A stretch of 15,956 nt of DNA, taken from the NCBI GenBank assembly GCA_937859855.1, contig CALMAR010000477.1, forward strand, positions 1-15,956, in the 5' to 3' direction. The notes beneath the pieces were generated by a model, which was not told where the DNA came from, searched no databases, and worked only from the letters and a program-made list of their open reading frames with translations. This DNA is from an uncultured Kineosporia sp. (lineage in GTDB: Bacteria; Actinomycetota; Actinomycetes; Actinomycetales; Kineosporiaceae). The position numbers were made by a program, and so were the translations under genes. How positions within the stretch are numbered: position 1 is the first letter of the stretch; each line of letters opens with the position of its first letter. Below are positions 1 through 5,042 of the stretch, in pieces.

Positions 1-1020
1 GTGTTCGCGCTGGCCGCAGCTCTTGACCCGCTGGTCGAGCTGCACTGCCACGAGCTGAAGGGCACCGGAGACCTCTCAGCGGTCGAGGGCTGCTCGCACC
101 GCTACACGTCCAGCCCACCCTCCGATGCGGCGCTCGAGTCGGTAATGGCATCGGTGACCGAAGTGTTCGGCTACCTGATCACGAGGGCTGAGCGGATCGG
201 GTCGCTCCCGCCGGACCTGGTGCCGGAGAACAAGGTCACGCCGCAGCTGGCGGCCAAGCGTGACCTCGGCCTGTGGCCTGTCCTGCTGATCGTGGATGAG
301 GTCCAGGAGCTGTTCGAGTCCGAGTACGGCAAGGCAGCCGAGGCGATGCTGCGGGCCATCATCAAGCGCGGCCCGGCGCTGGGGATCATGCTGATCCTGG
401 CCACCCAGCGGCCAGACAAGCAGGCGCTGCCCACCTCGATCAGCAGCTCAGTCGGCACCCGGCTCTGCCTGAAAGTGATGGACCAGGTCGCCAACGACAT
501 GGTCCTCGGAACCGGCGCCTACAGCCAGGGCATCAACGCCGCACAGCTCACCGACGCCGACAAAGGCGTCGGCTACCTCCGCGACGGCGGCACCGCCCGG
601 GTGGTCCGGTCCGCATTCATCGACGGGCCGAACGCGGCCCGGATCGGCGCCCGGGCCCGCCTGCACCGCGAAGCCGCCGGACTGCTCACCGGCCACGCCA
701 TCGGCGACACCGGACCGGACCAGGTCCGCATCACCATCAACGTCGCCGACGACGTCCGCGCCATCTTCCGGCCCGGCGAAACCGGGCTCTGGAACGAGGC
801 CATCCTGCCCCGCCTGCGAGTCCTGCGGCCCGGCCACTACGACGGCCTGACACCTGCCGGGCTGACCGCCCTGCTCAAGGCCCGCGGGATCGAAGGAGCC
901 GGACGCCAGGTCGAGCGACTGGACACCGAAACCGGCGAGCGTCGCAACCGGCGCGGAGTGTTCCTGGACGACATCCAAGCCGCCCTCCCAGCAGGCCCAG
1001 ACACCCCGGACGAGCCCTAG
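1..1020 (+). CDS. FtsK/SpoIIIE-family DNA translocase (AICE TraB-like), 5'-truncated by the window
   Basis: This is the C-terminal part of an FtsK/TraB-type ATPase. In actinobacterial integrative conjugative elements this protein moves double-stranded DNA between mycelial cells. Visible are the Walker B stretch LLIVDEVQEL (Asp99-Glu100 of the visible part) and the ATQRPD sensor motif at 134-139. Also visible is the block typical of FtsK after it (SSVGTRLCLKV, then VLGTGAYSQG). The Walker A loop would lie upstream, outside the window. The last ~60 residues look like the small winged-helix domain that reads DNA in FtsK/TraB proteins (LTALLKARGIEGAGRQV). The frame is open at base 1, so the GTG there is probably internal. 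The stop is TAG at 1018-1020. A repeat cluster follows at once and could be its recognition site. Family is firm; the role in conjugation rather than cell division is inferred from the neighbours. Confidence 0.9.
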   Translation: MFALAAALDPLVELHCHELKGTGDLSAVEGCSHRYTSSPPSDAALESVMASVTEVFGYLITRAERIGSLPPDLVPENKVTPQLAAKRDLGLWPVLLIVDEVQELFESEYGKAAEAMLRAIIKRGPALGIMLILATQRPDKQALPTSISSSVGTRLCLKVMDQVANDMVLGTGAYSQGINAAQLTDADKGVGYLRDGGTARVVRSAFIDGPNAARIGARARLHREAAGLLTGHAIGDTGPDQVRITINVADDVRAIFRPGETGLWNEAILPRLRVLRPGHYDGLTPAGLTALLKARGIEGAGRQVERLDTETGERRNRRGVFLDDIQAALPAGPDTPDEP

Positions 1021-1115
1021 CAGAGCCCATCTCGGCTAGCAGCCCTCCTGCTAGCCCTAGCAGCGGAGCTAGCACCCATAACCCGCCTCTGACCTGCGGA
1101 CTAGCGACCTAGCAG
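1017..1115. repeat. CTAGC repeat cluster with a perfect hairpin, possible transfer (clt-like) locus
   Basis: Seven CTAG tetramers lie within about 100 bp (starts 1017, 1036, 1051, 1057, 1069, 1101, 1109), mostly inside CTAGCAG or its complement. GGCTAGCAG (1034-1042) and CTGCTAGCC (1048-1056) form a perfect 9-bp inverted repeat with a 5-base loop. CTAG is usually rare in bacterial DNA, so this density is notable. TraB-type translocases are known to bind short repeats in a clt locus near tra genes, so this is a candidate. A transcription terminator for the translocase gene is the simpler alternative for the hairpin alone. Confidence 0.5.
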
Positions 1116-1156
1116 TACCAACCGCCAGTAGCCCTAATCACCGCCAGGAGGCCATC

Positions 1157-1396
1157 TTGAACCCCCACACCATGCTCACGCTGGCACCGTTCGTCTGGGC
1201 GGTCGGCTACGCCTTGGCTTGCCTCTGGTGGCCGTTCGGATCGTGCTGGCGCTGCGGGGGCGACGGCAAGCTCCGTAGCCCAAAGGGCAAGCACTGGCGA
1301 CGGTGCAAGCGCTGCAAGGGCACCGGCCAGCGGCTCCGGATCGGCCGCCGGGTCCTCAACTACTACTCGGAGACGGCGCGTAAGGCGGCGCGCTGA
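1157..1396 (+). CDS. Small membrane-anchored protein with DnaJ-like CxxCxGxG zinc-finger repeats
   Basis: This is a 79-aa protein. The TTG start at 1157 is chosen because AGGAGG at 1146-1151 sits five bases before it; the in-frame ATG at 1172 would be too far from that site. Residues ~6-27 are hydrophobic and could form one membrane helix. Two copies of the DnaJ-type zinc motif follow: CWRCGGDG (30-37) and CKRCKGTG (50-57). The tail is basic. In DnaJ such modules bind zinc and unfolded protein; here only one pair is present, enough for one zinc site. The gene follows the FtsK-like translocase on the same strand after the CTAGC repeats, so a role in conjugative transfer is possible but unproven. 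Its stop faces the stop of the leftward gene 12 bases away. Confidence 0.75.
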   Translation: MNPHTMLTLAPFVWAVGYALACLWWPFGSCWRCGGDGKLRSPKGKHWRRCKRCKGTGQRLRIGRRVLNYYSETARKAAR

Positions 1397-1408
1397 CTAC
1401 CCGTGGAA

Positions 1409-1939
1409 TCAGGATGCCTGCGGCTCATCCCCACCCCTAACCCAGTCGATCAGCGAGGCGAACCGCCGGGGCAGGCCGCGCTTGCTCATCCACCATCTGA
1501 CCGGCTTCAGCTGCCCATCGGATCTCTCCCAGCCTCGGCCGGCCGCATCAGCGAAGCGAAGGATGATGCCGGAATCTTCTGGACCACCGCGCCAGCTAGC
1601 TAGGTTCTGGGCCACGTTTTCGGTGTGCTCGGAGCCCGGCGGCAGAAACTGCAACTTGGCGGGCTCTCCCACGGCCCGCAGTGGGTACACCCTGACGCGG
1701 TAAACGGGCTGGTCCGAACCGTTTCTGATGTGCAGCTTCGGCGTGTACCGCACGGCCGCCCCGGTGGCCCAGGACTTGCCGCCTATCTCCCGCTCGGTCA
1801 TCCATGCACTGACTAAGCGGGCCTGGCTGCGGCGCCGATCCCTCTGCGCTTGGCCGAACACCAGAACGCCAGCCGCCAGGGTGAGCAAAGTTCCGGCACT
1901 GATAGCTAGATCGATCCAAGGCCGGGCTTCCTGCAACAC
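1409..1939 (-). CDS. Hypothetical single-pass membrane protein, 176 aa
   Basis: I do not recognise the family. Start GTG at 1939. An N-terminal membrane helix spans residues ~8-28 (LAISAGTLLTLAAGVLVFG), followed by a basic stretch QRDRRRSQAR that would keep the rest in the cytoplasm. The soluble part (about 45-165) has alternating beta-like stretches (KLHIRNGSDQPVYRVRVYPL), resembling an immunoglobulin-like or C2-like sandwich, and a Trp-rich end. The gene begins nine bases after the stop of the 60-aa gene on the same strand, so the two are probably co-transcribed. Proteins of this shape occur widely in actinobacterial genomes with no known function. The coding call rests on length, codon bias and the sensible domain order. 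Confidence 0.7.
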   Translation of the reverse strand: MLQEARPWIDLAISAGTLLTLAAGVLVFGQAQRDRRRSQARLVSAWMTEREIGGKSWATGAAVRYTPKLHIRNGSDQPVYRVRVYPLRAVGEPAKLQFLPPGSEHTENVAQNLASWRGGPEDSGIILRFADAAGRGWERSDGQLKPVRWWMSKRGLPRRFASLIDWVRGGDEPQAS

Positions 1940-1948
1940 CGGCTCAGC

Positions 1949-2131
1949 TCAGATGGCGGTCTCGCGCTTAACCGACGCCCACTTGCCTGGCGCGTAAGCC
2001 GCCACCACCTCGGTGGCTGTTCCGTTGCCTTCGATCAAGAGGAGGTGACCCTCCTTGATCAGTACACCCTTTGCATCGGGGTGAGTGTCCTGCTGCTCGG
2101 ATTGCCCAGGGAGCGTAACTGTAATCGCCAT
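1949..2131 (-). CDS. Small hypothetical protein, 60 aa, possibly leaderless
   Basis: This is a 60-aa acidic to neutral protein that starts at ATG 2131 and ends nine bases before the 176-aa membrane protein gene. It reads like a small beta-rich fold (AKGVLIKEGHLLLIEGNGTA). No purine-rich ribosome site precedes the ATG, but a -10-like TACACT lies at 2144-2139. That places the expected transcription start at or next to the ATG. Leaderless messages are common in actinobacteria, so this fits, but I could not find a matching -35 box. No function can be assigned. Confidence 0.6.
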   Translation of the reverse strand: MAITVTLPGQSEQQDTHPDAKGVLIKEGHLLLIEGNGTATEVVAAYAPGKWASVKRETAI

Positions 2132-2138
2132 ATCGCTT

Positions 2139-2144
2139 AGTGTA
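2139..2144 (-). promoter_or_regulatory. Candidate -10 box (TACACT) for a leaderless message
   Basis: TACACT on the minus strand ends eight bases before the ATG at 2131, the spacing expected if transcription starts at the start codon. No convincing -35 box is present at 17-18 bp; a TTGAGG lies 23 bp upstream. Weak call. Confidence 0.3.
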
Positions 2145-2169
2145 ACCAGCCCTAATGCGGCCTACTGCC

Positions 2170-2523
2170 TCAAGTAGACCGGTCCTGCCGCTCGTGCAGG
2201 TTGCTGGCGCACCGGTCCAGGTAGGCCAGCTCGGCGGGAAGCTGGACCGTCCGGTCCACGTGGCCCCATTCCCGCTTGCCGTTGGTGGTCCGGACCGGGT
2301 GCTGACCGGGCCGGACCTGGTCTGGGGAGCACCAGCCAGGGCGGGCACCCGACCGGTACGAGTCGCGCTCGGGGGTCACACTGACATGCCAGCCGGCCTG
2401 GTCCTGCACGAACCCCGTGGCCCGGCCCGGCCACCACCGGCCGCCCTGTTCGAACTCGATTGCCAGTACCAGGGGGTGCAAGTCCAGCTGAGCCAGCCGG
2501 TGCTCGAAGTCTGGAACGGTCAC
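2170..2523 (-). CDS. Hypothetical protein, ~117 aa (start uncertain)
   Basis: Three minus-strand frames are open here. This one is preferred because its protein looks natural: VPDFEHRLAQLDLHPLVLAI, then EFEQGGRWWPGRATGFVQD and WGHVDRTVQLPAELAYLDRC near the end. The competing frames are rich in Arg, Pro and Gly, as expected of shadows. I take GTG 2523 as start; the frame stays open to GTG 2601 (143 aa), but the extra residues look non-coding. No clear ribosome site supports either start. The gene lies upstream of the 60-aa and 176-aa genes on the same strand and could head that set. Family not recognised. Confidence 0.45.
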   Translation of the reverse strand: MTVPDFEHRLAQLDLHPLVLAIEFEQGGRWWPGRATGFVQDQAGWHVSVTPERDSYRSGARPGWCSPDQVRPGQHPVRTTNGKREWGHVDRTVQLPAELAYLDRCASNLHERQDRST

Positions 2524-2618
2524 CGGCCCATGATGCGGCGGACCCCTGACACCCGGACCGGATCCAGTCGCGCATGAGGCTTGCGTGGGGACACGCCACA
2601 CTGTTCACGTGAAGATCG

Positions 2619-3392
2619 ATGACTGACGATGCCGCCCTCGATCAGCCAGGTAAGGGGCTAGTCCGCAACTTGCTGGCGCCAGACAACGTTGCGGCAGCCG
2701 TCATGGGCTGGATTGGTGCTGCCGGCCACCCAGCCGGGCTGCTCTCCGGTTTGGAGCCCATCGTCGCTCGAGTACAGACCTTGGTCGCCGCCGAGTACCA
2801 GGCGAACAAGCAGCGGGCTGCTGCCATGTGGCGCGTAGCCGAGCATGAAGCGGGTCGGCCAGTCGCGGAACTCATCGACGTCGCTGCCTCGGATGAGGAC
2901 CGCCGATTCCTGGCAACCAGCGCGGCCGCAGGCGCCGAAGGGTCCCGCTACCCGGCTCGCATCATTGCGATCGGCAAGGACCTAGCCGAGGGACTGATCA
3001 CGGAGAGTCTTGATGCCGTCCTGGCGGAGCAGCAGATCATCGGCGCCATGAGTGCATTGGACCGCCACCACGTGGTGCTCTTGCGGTGTATGGCGTTGGG
3101 ACTCCCACCTAGCGGCGAGCAGCTCGTGGAACACGAAGCCAGTGAGGAAGCTCTCTGCCGCTCCCTGCCCGGAGTCCGCGAGCCGTTCCGGCGGTTGGTC
3201 GCCGTCTTAGAACGAGAAGGACTGGCGGTCTATCGTCCGGCGACCAATGCGGACCAGTCACTCTCAGAAGGCATGCGAAGGATGGCCGTTCTGCCTGGAA
3301 CACAGCGGCAACGATCTGAGCGCTGGGTTGCCACTGACTTTGGACTGACCGTTTTGAGGAAGTTCAGAGCGGCGGCATTCGAAGGTCTGTAG
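2619..3392 (+). CDS. Protein of unknown function, helical body with likely C-terminal winged helix, 257 aa
   Basis: Start ATG 2619 with a weak GAAG five bases before it. Residues ~20-150 are almost all amphipathic helix, including the acidic stretch AASDEDRRFLATSAA and the repeated Leu/Ala heptads of RIIAIGKDLAEGLITES. The end (about 185-257) looks like a winged helix: RRLVAVLEREGLAVYRPA, then RWVATDFGLTVLRKF, which would be the wing and last helix. This layout recalls DUF4393/Abi-alpha-like proteins, some of which are linked to phage exclusion, but that is an impression, not a match I can prove. The gene stands alone on the + strand, divergent from the leftward hypothetical set. Base use is slightly less GC-biased than its neighbours, consistent with a cargo gene. 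Confidence 0.7.
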   Translation: MTDDAALDQPGKGLVRNLLAPDNVAAAVMGWIGAAGHPAGLLSGLEPIVARVQTLVAAEYQANKQRAAAMWRVAEHEAGRPVAELIDVAASDEDRRFLATSAAAGAEGSRYPARIIAIGKDLAEGLITESLDAVLAEQQIIGAMSALDRHHVVLLRCMALGLPPSGEQLVEHEASEEALCRSLPGVREPFRRLVAVLEREGLAVYRPATNADQSLSEGMRRMAVLPGTQRQRSERWVATDFGLTVLRKFRAAAFEGL

Positions 3393-3464
3393 AAGCCTTA
3401 AGCCGAATGCAGATTCCCTTCTGGTCTGCACAGAACTGAGTTCAGAGTTTCGCCCCCACGCATG

Positions 3465-3541
3465 CACAGTCGGCCGGCGGTTTCCGGGCTGACTGTGATG
3501 CGCCAGCCCCCCGACGGGAGCCGAACAGCCAGTCGCCGACT
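3465..3541. promoter_or_regulatory. Inverted repeats upstream of the XRE-hydrolase pair, candidate operators
   Basis: The 160-bp gap before the XRE gene holds CACAGTCGGCC (3465-3475), matched by GGCTGACTGTG (3487-3497) with a single G/T mismatch. A second dyad AGTCGCCGACT lies at 3531-3541. Both share AGTCGGC on one strand. Their position just before an XRE gene suggests operators for self-regulation. CACAAT (3542-3547) could be the -10 box, which would put the start of transcription on the ATG at 3553. Confidence 0.4.
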
Positions 3542-3552
3542 CACAATGGGGC

Positions 3553-3825
3553 ATGCCCACGGAACGCCGCCGACCGCTCAGCGCGGTGCTAGCCCAGAAC
3601 ATCGCCGCCGAGCGGGTTCGGCGCCGGATGGATCAGGGTGAGCTGGCGCGCCTGATCGGCGTGGACCGCTCCACAATCACCCGGATCGAGAACAACGACC
3701 GCACGGTCAAGGTCGATGAGCTGGTGTCGTTATGCCAGGCACTCGATGTTCCCTTGATCAAGCTGGCCGAGGGTGTCGACCCCGCTGACCTGAGGCTCAT
3801 GGGTCTGGCCGGCCCGGGTCAATGA
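3553..3825 (+). CDS. XRE-family helix-turn-helix regulator, 90 aa
   Basis: This is a compact Cro/cI-type DNA-binding protein. The helix-turn-helix is clear at residues ~30-47 (LARLIGVDRSTITRIENN), followed by the usual helix VDELVSLCQALDVPL. No extra domain is present, so it is probably a dimeric repressor or an antitoxin-like regulator. The ATG at 3553 lacks a good ribosome site and may be leaderless. The stop overlaps the hydrolase start (ATGA at 3822-3825), so the two are translated as a coupled unit. Inverted repeats directly upstream are plausible self-operators. Confidence 0.88.
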   Translation: MPTERRRPLSAVLAQNIAAERVRRRMDQGELARLIGVDRSTITRIENNDRTVKVDELVSLCQALDVPLIKLAEGVDPADLRLMGLAGPGQ

Positions 3826-4661
3826 CGGGGATCCGCGAGCGCTCGGTGGACGTCGGCGGGTACCGGTTGCAGGTGAAGGAGCAGGGCGAGGGTCTGCCAC
3901 CGGTGGTGTTCCTGCACGGCCTGACCGGGGACACCTCGGAGTGGGTGAACAACGTTATGCCGCTCCTGGCTGGCGCCGATTTCCATCGGCTTGCGTTCGC
4001 CCGGCCGGGTGTCGGCCAGAGTGACCCGCTGCCCCAAGGCGCAGGAATGGGTGTGCCTATGAGTTGGGCAGCCGAGCAGATGCGGACCCTGCTCGACGTC
4101 ATGGAGGTGTCCGCGCCGCGCGTGCTGGCCGGGCATTCGGTCGGCGCGGTGATCGCGATGCTCGCTGACCGGCTGTGGCCCGGTGAGGTGTCCGGGCTTG
4201 TGCTTGTCGATCCCACGTCCATGTTCTTCTGGGGCGACGAGTTCCCGGACCGGCAGCGCACCCTCACCGACTCGGAGCAGGGCGGGATCCGCTTCGACAC
4301 GGCAGCGATGCGGGATGAATGGTGGTCCATCCCGCCGCCAGAGCAGATGGTCCCGTGCGTGGTGGTGTCTTCATCGCCAGACCGCTGGCAGCGGCTCCCC
4401 GACGACTACCTCACCGATGTGCGGCCCCTTACAGCCGTTGAAGTGGACGCTGTGTGGCAGCGGCGGCAACGTGAGTACGCCGCCGAGTTGGGCGCGGTCC
4501 ACGTCGTCTCCAAGTCGGCGAGTCACACGGTCCACATTGAGCAGCCGGACTTGGTGGCGCTTGCGGTCCGGTCCGTTGTGGAGGCGGTCCGGACCGGTCA
4601 GCGGCCCCTTCTGGATGCGGACCAGGTGGACCGGCTGGGGGGCGTGCTGGTCCGGTCCTGA
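3822..4661 (+). CDS. Alpha/beta-hydrolase fold enzyme
   Basis: This is a 279-aa alpha/beta hydrolase with a complete catalytic set. The oxyanion-hole motif is FLHGLTG (30-36). The nucleophile elbow is GHSVG (104-108, Ser106). A candidate acid is Asp130 in LVLVDP, and the catalytic His is probably His235 in SASHTVHIEQPD. The order and length fit esterase, lipase or haloperoxidase-like members that act on small esters, lactones or amides. The substrate cannot be read from the sequence. There is no signal peptide, so it is cytoplasmic. It is coupled to the XRE gene by a 4-base overlap. Conserved coupling of a regulator and a hydrolase may mark a signal-degrading, stress or defence pair, but this is speculation. 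It converges on the leftward 105-aa gene. Confidence 0.9.
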   Translation: MTGIRERSVDVGGYRLQVKEQGEGLPPVVFLHGLTGDTSEWVNNVMPLLAGADFHRLAFARPGVGQSDPLPQGAGMGVPMSWAAEQMRTLLDVMEVSAPRVLAGHSVGAVIAMLADRLWPGEVSGLVLVDPTSMFFWGDEFPDRQRTLTDSEQGGIRFDTAAMRDEWWSIPPPEQMVPCVVVSSSPDRWQRLPDDYLTDVRPLTAVEVDAVWQRRQREYAAELGAVHVVSKSASHTVHIEQPDLVALAVRSVVEAVRTGQRPLLDADQVDRLGGVLVRS

Positions 4662-4699
4662 CCCGGGCGGACCCGGGCCGGGAGAAGCACCGCCGTCCA

Positions 4700-4712
4700 G
4701 TCCGGGCCGGAC
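4700..4712. terminator. GC palindrome between convergent genes, possible terminator
   Basis: A 13-base palindrome (GTCCGGGCCGGAC) lies in the 59-base gap between the converging hydrolase and 105-aa genes and is followed by CGTTTAGG. The T-run is short, so it may be a weak bidirectional terminator. Two GACCCGGG copies also lie in the gap at about 4660-4677. Confidence 0.35.
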
Positions 4713-4720
4713 CGTTTAGG

Positions 4721-5038
4721 TCAGGTGGCTTGTTCCGCGAGGTCCAAGAGGTCAGCGCGGAGCCGTTCGGCCAACTCGGCGCGGTAAGGAGCGGCGACCA
4801 TGGTGGCGGTGGCGATCCCCGCAGCTGCCACCAGCATCGCGACGCAGCGGGAGCAGATGCCCGCATGCACCAGATGAGCTGCCGATTCTGCGACCCGGGT
4901 CGTGGCTGTGGCCGGGTCGTCCCCGGCGTCCAAGGCTTCCAGCCCCGTCACGACCATCAGGTTCATCGTGCGAAGGGCGTCGATAGCTGCCGCATCGGGC
5001 CGGCCGTGATGCGGGTGCGGGCATCGATGTTCTGGCAT
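4721..5038 (-). CDS. Hypothetical protein in the tape-measure operon, 105 aa
   Basis: Start ATG 5038, preceded by GGAG eight bases upstream; this site overlaps the end of the tape-measure gene, whose stop is four bases before the ATG. The two are therefore one operon. The N-terminus HRCPHPHH plus CSRC (62-65) could hold a zinc ion. Residues ~66-84 (AMLVAAAGIATATMVAAP) are hydrophobic enough for a buried or membrane helix. Its position after the tape measure is where phages usually place the distal tail protein, but size and sequence do not fit one. Function unknown; a small partner of the tape-measure protein or a membrane effector are possibilities. Confidence 0.65.
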   Translation of the reverse strand: MPEHRCPHPHHGRPDAAAIDALRTMNLMVVTGLEALDAGDDPATATTRVAESAAHLVHAGICSRCVAMLVAAAGIATATMVAAPYRAELAERLRADLLDLAEQAT

Positions 5039-5042
5039 GGCC

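Noticed and set aside
1968..2348. Minus-strand frame of 126 codons
   Set aside because: Overlaps two better frames and has low-complexity, unnatural composition.
4183..4719. + strand frame overlapping the hydrolase
   Set aside because: Ser/Arg/Pro-rich shadow; the hydrolase frame holds the catalytic residues.
4560..4720. Many GGTCCGG/GGACCGG oligomers as a repeat family (also seen at 2200-2350)
   Set aside because: Common codon and GC effects explain most copies; spacing is irregular.
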